Below are positions 51,951-60,458 of a stretch of DNA of 64,000 bases, piece by piece. A model generated the notes under the pieces. It had not been told where the DNA came from. It saw nothing but the letters and a program-made list of their open reading frames with translations, and searched no databases. The translations under genes and the position numbers were made by a program. Source of the DNA: Sphingomonas cremea (GTDB lineage: Bacteria; Pseudomonadota; Alphaproteobacteria; Sphingomonadales; Sphingomonadaceae); contig NZ_JAKFGM010000001.1 of NCBI RefSeq assembly GCF_021502585.1, forward strand, positions 558,001-622,000. The letters are read 5' to 3'. The number at the start of each line of letters is the position of its first letter. Position 1 is the stretch's first letter.

Positions 51951-52750
51951 CAGCCGAACTGCTCCAGCTCGATCTCACCCTTGAAGACAAGGGTTGCGCC
52001 GCCACGCATCCTGATCGGCTCGCCTTGTGCCCAGCTGATCGTCAGCGCGCCACCACGCATATGGACCTTGACCGGGGACGTCGCCTTCTTCTGGACGATC
52101 GCGGCTACTGCGGTTGCGCAAGCTCCGGTGCCACAGGCCAAGGTCAGTCCCGCCCCGCGCTCCCAGGTGTGGAGGTGGATGCCGTCTTCATGGATCGATG
52201 CGACGTTGACGTTGATCCGCTCTGGGAAGGCGGGGTCATGCTCGATGCTTGGGCCTTGTGCCTCCAGGTCGATCTTGGTCTCGTCAGGTACAAAGAAGAT
52301 CAGGTGCGGGTTGCCGACGCTGAGCGCCATCGGATGCTCAAGCGGTCCCCAGGCCAGGGGCAGCTTTGCGGTATCCATCGGATAGGTCAGCGGCACTTCG
52401 TCCCAGGCGAAATGCGGTGGAGGAAGGCTGACCTCGACTTCGCTCCCCTGGCTCGATCCTTCGACGATGCCGCCGCCGGTCTCGAGAGTCTTGGCGCCAG
52501 TCAGCGCAACGACGCAGCGCGAGGCATTGCCGCAGCTCTGAACTTCGCCGCCATCATGGTTCCAAATGCGCATTTTCACGTCGGCGATCATTGACGGCTC
52601 GATCAGGATCAGCTGGTCGCAGCCAATGCCGAGGTGGCGGTCGGCAAGTGTCTTGGCCAGCGTCGTCGTCATGGCAATCGACTGCTCGCGTCCGTCGAGG
52701 ATCACGAAGTCGTTTCCAAGCCCATGCATCTTATGGAATTGCCGCGTCAC
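51950..52750 (-). CDS. dapF: Diaminopimelate epimerase
   Basis: Converts LL- to meso-diaminopimelate. The 266 residues show both catalytic cysteines, in WNHDGGEVQSCGNASRCV and TLACGTGACATAVAAIVQKK. The start is inferred at a GTG at 52750, giving TRQFHKMHGLGNDFVILDGR as in the family; the longer frame to 53194 is antisense to the next gene. The ribosome-binding site is weak. It leads the minus-strand operon dapF-mtaB-ftsY-yciB-ABC. Confidence 0.95.
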   Translation of the reverse strand: MTRQFHKMHGLGNDFVILDGREQSIAMTTTLAKTLADRHLGIGCDQLILIEPSMIADVKMRIWNHDGGEVQSCGNASRCVVALTGAKTLETGGGIVEGSSQGSEVEVSLPPPHFAWDEVPLTYPMDTAKLPLAWGPLEHPMALSVGNPHLIFFVPDETKIDLEAQGPSIEHDPAFPERINVNVASIHEDGIHLHTWERGAGLTLACGTGACATAVAAIVQKKATSPVKVHMRGGALTISWAQGEPIRMRGGATLVFKGEIELEQFG

Positions 52751-52816
52751 GCGGCGGGACTTAGGGAGCGTGTCGCGCCGAGTCCACTGGGGCTTCGACG
52801 AAGCAGGAGAGTTAAG

Positions 52817-53230
52817 GTGCAACGAGCCGCGTCCGAAGTCATGCAATCGATCCTGCTTTCGGCGGTCATCGACGCGCTGGAGGCAATGAAGGCCGCGTCG
52901 GGCGGCGTGCCCAACAATATGTTGCGCGATCTGCAGAGCGTCCACCGCAACACCACCTTTGCCGACTTGCCCAAGTCGGTGCAGGATTCGATTGCGCAGA
53001 GCGTGCGGGCCGCCTTCACGCAGTTCCTGAAGGAGGGCTATGCGGTCGGCCCCAAGCAAGCCGTCCAGCAATCGCGGCCAATGGACCGGGTTCCGGAGCG
53101 CGACCGCCGCGGCCCGCAGGATCGCCGCGATTTCCGCCAGAATCCAGGGCGGAGAGGGCCTGAACGCCCGGGTGGCGCCCCGGGTGGAGGGCACCGTGGC
53201 GGCCCTCCGCGGGGCAAGCCGACCAAGTGA
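52817..53230 (+). CDS. Conserved small protein with Arg/Gly/Pro-rich tail
   Basis: About 137 residues. The N-terminal half is helical and looks folded (MQSILLSAVIDALEAMKAAS, then NMLRDLQSVHRNTTFADLPK). The C-terminal 60 residues are low-complexity RGP-rich (RDRRGPQDRRDFRQNPGRRG, GGAPGGGHRGGPPRGKPTK), similar in composition to RNA-binding RGG tails. I do not recognise the family. The GTG at 52817 has GGAG seven bases upstream. It is divergent from dapF and overlaps the next gene by four bases. Confidence 0.7.
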   Translation: MQRAASEVMQSILLSAVIDALEAMKAASGGVPNNMLRDLQSVHRNTTFADLPKSVQDSIAQSVRAAFTQFLKEGYAVGPKQAVQQSRPMDRVPERDRRGPQDRRDFRQNPGRRGPERPGGAPGGGHRGGPPRGKPTK

Positions 53231-53778
53231 GAGGCGGCCCCGCCGACTTCGCCCGCGCCGTCATTCAATTCTGGTGCGAGGAGCTCACGCCGGAGCAGTA
53301 TTGGAAGAAGGATCCGGCGGTCGATCGGCATATCGCCGAGCGGTTCGGCACGATCCGCGAGGAGGTGCTGAAGAGCAGGGCCGCGGGCTGGCGCGACGAG
53401 CCGGAAACTTTGGTCGCGGCGATCATCCTGCTCGACCAGTTCAGTCGCAACATGTTTCGCGGCAAGGCCAGAGCGTTCGAGGCCGATGGTCTTGCGCTGG
53501 AGCTATGCAAGGAGGCGCTCGCCAAGGGCTGGGTCGACAAGGTACCCAAACCGTTGCCGAGCTTCATGCTGATGCCGCTCCAGCACAGCGAGAATTTGGC
53601 CGATCAAGAGCGGTCAGTGGCCGAGTTCCGCGAGCGTGATCCCCAGAACTACCGCTTCGCCATCCTCCACCGCGACCAGATCAAGCGCTTCGGCCGCTTC
53701 CCCGGCCGCAACCGGGCGTTGGGCCGTGTCTCGACGCCCGAGGAGCGGGAAGCGTTGGAGGCCGGCGCGGCCTTTTGA
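53227..53778 (+). CDS. DUF924 family protein
   Basis: A 183-residue helical protein of the DUF924 family. The signatures are VIQFWCEELTPEQYWKKDPA, ETLVAAIILLDQFSRNMFRG and SFMLMPLQHSENLADQERSV with the family's PxxHSE. ILLDQFSRN is characteristic. The function is not established. It starts at a GTG overlapping the preceding stop. Confidence 0.9.
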   Translation: MRGGPADFARAVIQFWCEELTPEQYWKKDPAVDRHIAERFGTIREEVLKSRAAGWRDEPETLVAAIILLDQFSRNMFRGKARAFEADGLALELCKEALAKGWVDKVPKPLPSFMLMPLQHSENLADQERSVAEFRERDPQNYRFAILHRDQIKRFGRFPGRNRALGRVSTPEEREALEAGAAF

Positions 53779-53827
53779 TTGCATCCGCGTGCCGCGTTTG
53801 CCAATCCTTGGCCGGGGGGAGCGACGC

Positions 53828-54529
53828 GTGAAGATTCCATCACCACTCAATGGCTGGCGCGTTTTCGCGGGCGAGGTCGGAGTCATCGTGCTCGGCGTGC
53901 TGTTGGCACTTGGCGCGCAACAGCTCGTCGAGGACATCCAGATGCGCGCCGAGGTGCGTGAATTCCGCAAGACCATCGATCATGAAATCGGGCTGAACCT
54001 GTTCGTCTACGATGTCCGCAGCCAAGGCAGCGCCTGCAACGAAAAGCGGATTCGGGAACTGGCAACGTGGGTGCGCGATGCTCGCGACGGAACTCCGCTG
54101 CCGCAGATCGAGCCTTACGGCCCGCCGTACATGGCCGGTTATCGCAGTTCGTGGGACTCGCGCGATGGCACTGTGTTCGCCAATGTCCCGCTCAAGGCGC
54201 GGCGCAAATATGCGGAGTTCTACGACGAACTTTCAGGGAACATGAGCCGCTTGGAGATGGAGGAGCGCGCGTGGGCGGAACTCCAGCGCTACGTGATCAG
54301 GGGACCGATCTCGATCGACGACCGGCGCGCGATCATCGGCACGTTGAATGACGCCATGCGGCAAACTGCTTCTTGGGACTCCAACATGCCGGTCGCCAGG
54401 AAAATCGCCGACGAACTGGGCATCAAGCCGATCAAGCCGGATAACGTCAGCGACGCGTTCCTCAACGAGGTCAAGACGTGCGACCCGATGTTCGTCGCGT
54501 CGGGAGCAGGCGGTCCAACGAGGAGTTGA
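53828..54529 (+). CDS. Membrane-anchored protein of unknown function
   Basis: About 233 residues with one N-terminal transmembrane helix (VFAGEVGVIVLGVLLALGAQ) and a soluble remainder. The helix followed by QQLVEDIQMRAEVREF is seen in an unnamed proteobacterial membrane-protein family. Two cysteines (ACNEKRI and TCDPMF) are the only notable residues. The GTG at 53828 has GGGGGAG six bases upstream. It stands between DUF924 and the ffh operon. Confidence 0.7.
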   Translation: MKIPSPLNGWRVFAGEVGVIVLGVLLALGAQQLVEDIQMRAEVREFRKTIDHEIGLNLFVYDVRSQGSACNEKRIRELATWVRDARDGTPLPQIEPYGPPYMAGYRSSWDSRDGTVFANVPLKARRKYAEFYDELSGNMSRLEMEERAWAELQRYVIRGPISIDDRRAIIGTLNDAMRQTASWDSNMPVARKIADELGIKPIKPDNVSDAFLNEVKTCDPMFVASGAGGPTRS

Positions 54530-54668
54530 ACTTCTCGACCGCTTGGGCTAGGGCGCGCCCCGTCTTTACGGACATACATCGCTGACGCCTTTCGGGGCAC
54601 GCTGGCCGGTGAGGTTTCACCCGCCGGCGTCGTTTGCGTTGTGACCGTTGGTTTGATGAGGAATTTTG

Positions 54669-56120
54669 ATGTTCGACAGCCTTAGCGATCGCCTTGCCGG
54701 CGTCTTCGACAAGCTCCGCGGCCGCGGTGCTCTTTCGGAAGACGACGTTCGCTCGGCGATGCGCGAGGTGCGTGTCGCACTGCTCGAGGCCGACGTCGCG
54801 CTGCCGGTGGCGCGCGATTTCGTCGACCAGGTCACCGAGCGCGCGGTCGGCGCCGAGGTCATCCGCTCGGTTACGCCGGGCCAGATGGTCGTTAAGATCG
54901 TCAACGACGCACTGGTCGAAATGCTGGGTAGCGACACTGCCGAGCTTCACATCGACGTCAATCCGCCCGCCGTGATCATGATGGTCGGCCTTCAGGGTTC
55001 GGGCAAGACGACCACCACTGCGAAACTCGCCAAACGACTGGCGGAACGCGAGCGCAAGCGGGTGCTGATGGCCTCGCTCGACGTCGCCCGCCCAGCGGCG
55101 CAAGAGCAGCTGGCAGTGCTCGGCCGCCAGGCGAGCGTCGACACGCTGCCGATCGTTGCTGGCCAGACCCCGGTCCAGATTGCCCAGCGCGCGCTGCAGT
55201 CGGCAAAATTGCAGGGATATGACGTCCTGCTGCTCGATACTGCGGGCCGCCTCCATGTTGATGACACCTTGATGGCCGAGATGAAGGCGGTCGCTGCCGC
55301 CTCCAACCCGGTCGAGACGCTGCTGGTCGTCGACAGCCTGACCGGACAGGACGCGGTCAATGTCGCCAAGGGCTTTGCCGGCGAGGTCGACCTTAGTGGC
55401 GTCATTCTGACCCGCATGGACGGCGATGCCCGCGGCGGCGCGGCGCTCAGCATGCGCGCGGTCACCGGCAAGCCGATCAAGTTTGCCGGCGTGGGCGAGG
55501 CGATCGACGCACTCGAGGCTTTCCACCCCAGCCGGGTCGCCGGTCGTATCCTCGGAATGGGCGACGTCGTCAGTCTCGTCGAGCGTGCAGCCGAAACGGT
55601 TAAGATCGAGGACGCCGAGAAGCTCGCCCGCAAGATGGAGAAGGGCAAGTTCGATCTCGACGACCTGCGCCTCCAGATCAGCCAGATGCAGCGCATGGGC
55701 GGGCTTGGCGCGCTGGCCAACATGCTTCCGGGTATGAAGGGCCTGAAGGGTGCTAATGTCGACGACAAGGCGCTGGTGCGGCTTGAGGCGATGATGTCGT
55801 CAATGACTGCCAAGGAGCGCGCGCGGCCCGAAATCATCAATGCCAAGCGCAAGATCCGCGTGGCCAAGGGCAGCGGGACCACCGTCCAGGAGGTCAACAA
55901 GTTGCTCAAGATGCACCAGGAGATGTCCAACGCGATGAAGCGGCTGAAGAAGCTCGGCGGCTTCGGCAAGCTGGCATCGATGTTTTCCAGTGGCGGTATG
56001 GAGAAGGCGCTGGCGGGCGTAGCGCCCGGTGGCCAGCTGCCTGGTGGCTTGCCCGGACTTCCGGGCGGAAGCTCACCATTCAACCTGCCTCCAGGTTTTG
56101 ACAAGTTTACAAAAAAATAG
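54669..56120 (+). CDS. ffh: Signal recognition particle protein Ffh
   Basis: GTPase of the SRP. The 483 residues have the N domain (MFDSLSDRLAGVFDKLRGRG), the G domain with P-loop VGLQGSGKTTTTAKLAKRLA and VLLLDTAGRLHVDDTLMAEM, and the methionine-rich M domain (QMQRMGGLGALANMLPGMKG). The ATG at 54669 has GAGGA upstream and is preferred to the adjacent TTG. It heads the operon ffh-rpsP-rimM-trmD-rplS, interrupted by a minus-strand gene between rimM and trmD. 4.5S RNA is not in the window. Confidence 0.98.
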   Translation: MFDSLSDRLAGVFDKLRGRGALSEDDVRSAMREVRVALLEADVALPVARDFVDQVTERAVGAEVIRSVTPGQMVVKIVNDALVEMLGSDTAELHIDVNPPAVIMMVGLQGSGKTTTTAKLAKRLAERERKRVLMASLDVARPAAQEQLAVLGRQASVDTLPIVAGQTPVQIAQRALQSAKLQGYDVLLLDTAGRLHVDDTLMAEMKAVAAASNPVETLLVVDSLTGQDAVNVAKGFAGEVDLSGVILTRMDGDARGGAALSMRAVTGKPIKFAGVGEAIDALEAFHPSRVAGRILGMGDVVSLVERAAETVKIEDAEKLARKMEKGKFDLDDLRLQISQMQRMGGLGALANMLPGMKGLKGANVDDKALVRLEAMMSSMTAKERARPEIINAKRKIRVAKGSGTTVQEVNKLLKMHQEMSNAMKRLKKLGGFGKLASMFSSGGMEKALAGVAPGGQLPGGLPGLPGGSSPFNLPPGFDKFTKK

Positions 56121-56146
56121 CGTAATTTACTGAAAGGATAAGAAAA

Positions 56147-56851
56147 ATGGCAGTTGCAATTCGTTTGGCCCGTGGCGGCTCCAAGAAACGCCCTTATTAT
56201 CGCCTGGTGGTGGCGGACAGCCGCAATTCGCGTGACGGCCGCTTCATCGAGAAGGTCGGCACCTACAATCCCCTGCTGGCGAAGGATTCGCCGGAGCGCG
56301 TAAAGCTCGACGCCGATCGCATCGCGCACTGGCTGTCGGTCGGCGCCCAGCCCTCGGACCGCGTCGCCCGCTTCCTCGATGCCGCCGGCATCCGCGAACG
56401 CGCCGCGAAGCTTAACCCGAAGAAGGGTGAGCCGGGCGAGAAGGCCAAGGAGCGCGCCGAAGAGCGCGCCAACAAGGCTGCAGAGGCTGCTGAAGCCGCT
56501 GCCGCGCCGGCCATTGAGGAAGCCAAGGTTGAAGAGGCCGAGGCGGTAGTCGCCGAGGCGGTCGAGGAAGCAACCGCCGAGCCGACCCCTGAGGCCGAAG
56601 CCGTTGCAGAAGCAGTCGCCGAAGAAACTCCGGCCACCGAGGCAGCTGCCGCGGAAGCCGTGACTGAGGCAGAGGAAATCGCCGAAGAGCAGGCCCCGTC
56701 GGATACCGCCGACCTGCCGGCAGACGAACCGGTCGCCGAAGAAGCTGCCGTTGAAGCATCGGCGGGCGAAGAAGCCCCGGCCGAGCCGGTTGCCGAGGAA
56801 GCAGCCGAAGCTGCTGCCGAGGAATCGGCCGGCGAAGAGAAGGCCAAGTAA
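56147..56851 (+). CDS. rpsP: Ribosomal protein S16 with long acidic tail
   Basis: The first 95 residues are normal S16 ([56 protein letters not shown]). The remaining about 140 residues form an Ala/Glu-rich low-complexity tail with a [19 protein letters not shown] stretch and repeated [10 protein letters not shown]-like units. Typical S16 is 80-90 residues; alphaproteobacterial forms are longer, though 234 is at the high end. The tail is probably disordered. Ribosome-binding GGATAAGAAAA precedes the ATG. Confidence 0.95.
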   Translation: MAVAIRLARGGSKKRPYYRLVVADSRNSRDGRFIEKVGTYNPLLAKDSPERVKLDADRIAHWLSVGAQPSDRVARFLDAAGIRERAAKLNPKKGEPGEKAKERAEERANKAAEAAEAAAAPAIEEAKVEEAEAVVAEAVEEATAEPTPEAEAVAEAVAEETPATEAAAAEAVTEAEEIAEEQAPSDTADLPADEPVAEEAAVEASAGEEAPAEPVAEEAAEAAAEESAGEEKAK

Positions 56852-56854
56852 TCC

Positions 56855-57352
56855 ATGACGTCACCGGCGACCGACAAGCGCGTCGCGCTCGCGGCGGTCG
56901 CCGGGGCTCATGGAGTGAAGGGCGAGTTGAGGCTCAAGCTGTTCGCGGACAGCGCCGATAGCCTCGCTCGTCATTCGCATTTGTACGTCGGCGGCCGCGA
57001 ATTGATCCTCCGTGACGTGAAGGGTGGCGGCAAGACTGCCATCGCCCGCTTCGAAGGGGTCTCTGACCGCTCCGCAGCCGAAGCGCTGCGCGGCCAACTG
57101 GTAGAGATCGATCGCGACAAGCTCCCTCCTCTCGAAGAGGGCGAATATTATCACGCCGACCTGATCGGCCTTTCGTGCGTAGACGATAGCGGAAATCCAC
57201 TCGGCAAGGTCGTCGCGGTCGAGAATTTCGGCGCCGGTGACCTCCTCGAGGTTGAGCGATCCAACGGCCAGCGCTCGCTGATCCCGTTTCGTGAACCCAT
57301 CGCGCGCCAAGATGGCGAGCGGATCGTCATCGATCCCGAATTCCTAGCGTAG
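56855..57352 (+). CDS. rimM: 16S rRNA processing protein RimM
   Basis: Maturation factor for the 30S head. The 165 residues show ALAAVAGAHGVKGELRLKLF (RimM N domain), YHADLIGLSCVDDSGNPLGK and ERSNGQRSLIPFREPIARQD (PRC barrel). It starts three bases after rpsP. Its last nine bases overlap the convergent oxidoreductase gene. Confidence 0.94.
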   Translation: MTSPATDKRVALAAVAGAHGVKGELRLKLFADSADSLARHSHLYVGGRELILRDVKGGGKTAIARFEGVSDRSAAEALRGQLVEIDRDKLPPLEEGEYYHADLIGLSCVDDSGNPLGKVVAVENFGAGDLLEVERSNGQRSLIPFREPIARQDGERIVIDPEFLA

Positions 57353-58267
57353 TAGCGGTCGATCCTTCGCCAGATCGTTGCGGATGGTCGTCGCCGCAAT
57401 TCCTCCCTGGCCCATGGCGTTGCTGATCTGGTCGAGCCCGATGACCAGGTCGCCCGCTGCATAAACCCCTTCGACGCTGGTCCGCATGTGTGCATCGACC
57501 CCCGCGCAACCGTCGTCGCCCAGCCGCGCGCCGACCATTTCCGCCAGCTGACAGTGCACGTCCGAACCAAGAGCTGGATAGACGCTGTCGAAGGTAAAAT
57601 GTCCCTCTGCAGTGTCGACGGTGATGCTGTCATGAGCGATCGCTACCGCCTCTGCCGGCCCATCGACCGTCTTTATGCCTGCCTGATCAAGAGCCACCCG
57701 GTCGGCCGCCGAGACCTTCATTGCCTTGTCCGGTGCGATCAGTGTGATGTCCGCGGTATAGCCACGCAGGAACAGCGACTCAGCCACGCCACGACCGCCA
57801 CTGCCGATCACGCCGATTTTCTTGTCGGTCACCTCATAGCCATCGCAGATTGGGCAGTAGCGGATGAGGCCGCGCGCCAGCGCATCATCATGAAGCGCTT
57901 CGTCCATCGGCGGGCGCCGGTTGGTTACTCCTGTCGCAAGCAAGACGGACCTAGCCAGCCATTTTCCTGAGCCCCACTCCGCCTCGAACGGGCCGGCCTC
58001 CTCATCCTGGTGGAGGCGGCTGACAAAGCCGTCGGCGATTTTCGCGCCGTAGCGTTGCGCCTGTGCCTTCATCCGCTGGATAAGGTCCTTGCCTGTGATG
58101 CCGTCAGGAAAGCCGGCATGGTTGTGCGTGCAGGGAATGGTTGCTGCACGGCTTTTACCGCCGTCAACGACCATGATGTCGAGGTGAAAGCGGGCGAGGT
58201 AAATGGCCGCAGTCAGGCCGGCAGGGCCGCCTCCGATCACAAGGCAGTCGAGTGGTTTGTCATCCAT
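57344..58267 (-). CDS. Thioredoxin-reductase-like NAD(P)/FAD oxidoreductase
   Basis: Two-dinucleotide-binding flavoprotein of 307 residues. The FAD site is [20 protein letters not shown], the redox pair is in [20 protein letters not shown] and NADPH binding follows, and [20 protein letters not shown] is the C-terminal FAD motif. The CPIC position is that of thioredoxin reductase, but substrate (thioredoxin or other) is unproven. The ATG at 58267 is chosen over an upstream start at 58378. It lies on the minus strand inside the ribosomal operon. Confidence 0.88.
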   Translation of the reverse strand: MDDKPLDCLVIGGGPAGLTAAIYLARFHLDIMVVDGGKSRAATIPCTHNHAGFPDGITGKDLIQRMKAQAQRYGAKIADGFVSRLHQDEEAGPFEAEWGSGKWLARSVLLATGVTNRRPPMDEALHDDALARGLIRYCPICDGYEVTDKKIGVIGSGGRGVAESLFLRGYTADITLIAPDKAMKVSAADRVALDQAGIKTVDGPAEAVAIAHDSITVDTAEGHFTFDSVYPALGSDVHCQLAEMVGARLGDDGCAGVDAHMRTSVEGVYAAGDLVIGLDQISNAMGQGGIAATTIRNDLAKDRPLLR

Positions 58268-58323
58268 CAGGGCCCAATGCCGGGCCTTCCGCGCTTGTTC
58301 CCGCTGGGCTAGGAGCGCCGGCC

Positions 58324-59046
58324 ATGAGCTTTCGCGCCACCGTTCTGACGCTCTATCCGGAAATGTTCCCCGGCCCACTTGGCGCGAGCCTCGCCGGGCG
58401 AGGGCTGGCGGAGGGCGTGTGGAGTCTCGAAGCGCGGAATATCCGCGACCATGCGATCGACAAGCATCGTACGGTCGACGACACGCCAGCCGGAGGCGGG
58501 GCGGGGATGGTGTTGCGTTGCGACGTACTGGCCGCTGCGCTGGACGCGGTCGCCGACGGACGGCCGATGCTGGCGATGACGCCGCGCGGCAAGCCGCTGA
58601 CCCAGCATCGTGTCCGCGAATTGGCGGCGGGCGAGGGGGCGATCATCCTGTGCGGCCGGTTCGAAGGCTTCGACGAGCGGATCTTCGAAGCAAGGCCGGT
58701 AGAACCCGTTTCGATCGGTGATTATGTCCTTTCCGGCGGAGAGCTGGGCGCTATGGCGATGCTTGACGCTTGCGTTCGGCTGCTTCCCGGGATAATGGGC
58801 GCGACCTCCAGCGGAGAGGAGGAGAGCTTCGAAGAAGGGCTCCTAGAATATCCGCACTATACCCGACCTGTCGAATGGGAAGGGCGCACGATCCCTGAGG
58901 TGCTGCGATCGGGGGATCATGCGAAGATCGCTCAGTGGCGAAAGCAACGTGCGATCGAGGACACACGGCTAAGGCGGCCGGACCTGATCGTGCGCCATGG
59001 GGGCGCTCGGGAGGCACCGCCCTCTGGTGCGCAGCGTGAAGATTAG
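58324..59046 (+). CDS. trmD: tRNA (guanine37-N1)-methyltransferase TrmD
   Basis: SPOUT methyltransferase making m1G37. The 240 residues start [20 protein letters not shown] and contain [12 protein letters not shown], the knot segment [20 protein letters not shown] and [20 protein letters not shown]. The ATG at 58324 has GGAG upstream; the frame extends to 58252, which is not used. rplS follows by 14 bases. Confidence 0.97.
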   Translation: MSFRATVLTLYPEMFPGPLGASLAGRGLAEGVWSLEARNIRDHAIDKHRTVDDTPAGGGAGMVLRCDVLAAALDAVADGRPMLAMTPRGKPLTQHRVRELAAGEGAIILCGRFEGFDERIFEARPVEPVSIGDYVLSGGELGAMAMLDACVRLLPGIMGATSSGEEESFEEGLLEYPHYTRPVEWEGRTIPEVLRSGDHAKIAQWRKQRAIEDTRLRRPDLIVRHGGAREAPPSGAQRED

Positions 59047-59060
59047 GAAATGACAAGACA

Positions 59061-59450
59061 ATGAACCTGATCCAGACGCTCGAGGCGGAACAAGTCGCCG
59101 AGCTCTCCAAGGGTCGCAAGATCCCCGAATTCCGTCCCGGTGACACGCTGCGTGTCGGCGTGAAGGTAGTCGAAGGTGACCGCAGCCGCGTCCAGATGTA
59201 TGAAGGCGTGTGCATCGCTCGCGCCAACAAGGGCGTGAACTCCAACTTCACCGTCCGCAAGATTTCGTTCGGCGAAGGTGTCGAGCGCGTCTTCCCGCTC
59301 TATTCGCCGATCATCGATTCGATCGACGTCGTCCGCCGCGGCGCCGTCCGTCGCGCCAAGCTCTATTATCTCCGCGGCCGCCGCGGCAAGTCGGCGCGTA
59401 TCGCCGAGCGCCGCGACACGCGACCGGAGAAGGGAAGCAGCGAGGAATAA
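59061..59450 (+). CDS. rplS: Ribosomal protein L19
   Basis: The 129 residues include [40 protein letters not shown] and [20 protein letters not shown], all conserved in L19. It closes the ffh-rpsP-rimM-trmD-rplS group and a terminator follows. Confidence 0.98.
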   Translation: MNLIQTLEAEQVAELSKGRKIPEFRPGDTLRVGVKVVEGDRSRVQMYEGVCIARANKGVNSNFTVRKISFGEGVERVFPLYSPIIDSIDVVRRGAVRRAKLYYLRGRRGKSARIAERRDTRPEKGSSEE

Positions 59451-59474
59451 TCATCCTCACTGCTCGTCGATTAA

Positions 59475-59505
59475 GGGGCGTCCGGAGCGATCCGGGCGCC
59501 CTTTT
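59475..59505. terminator. Terminator after rplS (bidirectional)
   Basis: GGGCGTCCGGA (59476-59486) and TCCGGGCGCCC (59491-59501) form an 11-base stem with one G-U pair and a GCGA loop, followed by TTTT. The mirror strand can serve the convergent VOC gene, whose stop is at 59511. Confidence 0.85.
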
Positions 59506-59510
59506 CGCGT

Positions 59511-59885
59511 TCAAGCGTAATTGACCAGCTCAAACTCGATCCCATTGTGATCGAAGAAGTAAAACCGCCGGCCAGGCTCATAATCGGCATGGGCAAATGG
59601 AGCGAGACCGGCTTCGATGACCCGCTGCTCGGCGCCGTCCAGGTCGTCGACGACCAGCCCGACGTGATTAAGGGGTTCACCCTTGGGGTATTGTTGTTCG
59701 CCGCCCTCTGCCGGAGCGAATAGGGCCAGGTAAAATGTGTCGTCCCCGACGTGGACGGCGCGCCCTCCATCACGGGCCGGGCCGCTCCAGCGAATCTTCC
59801 ACCCAAACAGGCGGTTCATCAATTCCGCGCTGCGTTCCGGGTCGGTTACGGTCAAGTTTACATGTTCGATGAAGGCGGTTCGCAT
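59511..59885 (-). CDS. VOC-family (glyoxalase/bleomycin-resistance fold) protein
   Basis: A 124-residue vicinal-oxygen-chelate protein. FIEHVNLTVTDPERSAELMN is the first beta-alpha unit, GEPLNHVGLVVDDLDGAEQR the second, and the end reads FYFFDHNGIEFELVNYA with the conserved Glu. Metal ligands His8, His74 and the C-terminal Glu are plausible. The ATG at 59885 has AGGA ten bases before it. A SoxR-type promoter points directly at it, so redox-cycling compounds probably induce it. Substrate unknown. Confidence 0.88.
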   Translation of the reverse strand: MRTAFIEHVNLTVTDPERSAELMNRLFGWKIRWSGPARDGGRAVHVGDDTFYLALFAPAEGGEQQYPKGEPLNHVGLVVDDLDGAEQRVIEAGLAPFAHADYEPGRRFYFFDHNGIEFELVNYA

Positions 59886-59920
59886 GCCGATAATCCTGTG
59901 TTGATTGCGTTGCGCCCGAT

Positions 59921-59951
59921 TCGATACAACCTCAATATAAGTTGAGGTCAA
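59921..59951 (-). promoter_or_regulatory. SoxR-activated promoter for the VOC gene
   Basis: On the minus strand TTGACC (59951-59946), a 19-base spacer and TATCGA (59926-59921) form the stretched promoter of MerR-family activators. The spacer carries the sox box CCTCAATATAAGTTGAGG (59930-59947), nearly the CCTCAAG...CTTGAGG of enteric soxS. soxR starts on the other strand ten bases away. Confidence 0.8.
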
Positions 59952-59956
59952 GCGCC

Positions 59957-60400
59957 ATGCATAAGAATGATCTGATCACCATTGGGGAGCTCGCTTCCAG
60001 AACCGGGCTGAGCGTTTCTGCGATCCGCTTCTACGAGGCCAGGGGACTGGTCGAGCCGATCCGCACGCGCGGCAATCAGCGGCGTTTCCTGAGGTCTGAC
60101 ATCCGGCGACTGTCGTTCGCGATGATCGCCCAGAAGTGCGGACTGACAATCGACGAAATTGCGGCGGAGTTGGCAAAGCTGCCAATGGGCCGAACGCCGA
60201 CATTGACTGACTGGCAGCGGATTAGCCGCACATTTGTCCAGGACATAGAGCGCCGCATTGCCTTGCTTGAACGGACCCGGGACAAGCTTTGTGAATGCAT
60301 TGGCTGCGGATGCCTGTCGCTTGAACGTTGCGGGCTCGTCAATCGAGAGGACAGCGCATCGCTCGAAGGACCCGGACCTCGATATGTATTGAGCCGCTGA
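59957..60400 (+). CDS. soxR: Redox-sensitive transcriptional activator SoxR
   Basis: MerR-family regulator of about 147 residues. The winged helix reads ELASRTGLSVSAIRFYEARG and GNQRRFLRSDIRRLSFAMIA. The [2Fe-2S] cluster motif is CIGCGCLSLERC (CxxCxC-x5-C), the redox switch of SoxR. The ATG at 59957 gives MHKNDLITIGELAS; the frame reaches back to 59942. It is divergent from its apparent target, the VOC gene. No soxS is present, as in most non-enteric bacteria. Confidence 0.95.
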   Translation: MHKNDLITIGELASRTGLSVSAIRFYEARGLVEPIRTRGNQRRFLRSDIRRLSFAMIAQKCGLTIDEIAAELAKLPMGRTPTLTDWQRISRTFVQDIERRIALLERTRDKLCECIGCGCLSLERCGLVNREDSASLEGPGPRYVLSR

Positions 60401-60458
60401 TCCGAGGGTCTTGCGGCTCAACGCCAAGGGCCTATGTGGTCCGGCAAGGAGAACGGGA

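Noticed and set aside
54992-56329. 445-residue minus-strand frame
   Set aside because: Antisense to ffh and rpsP; serine/arginine-rich shadow.
56263-56877. 204-residue Ser/Ala-rich minus-strand frame
   Set aside because: Mirror of the Ala/Glu repeats in the S16 tail.
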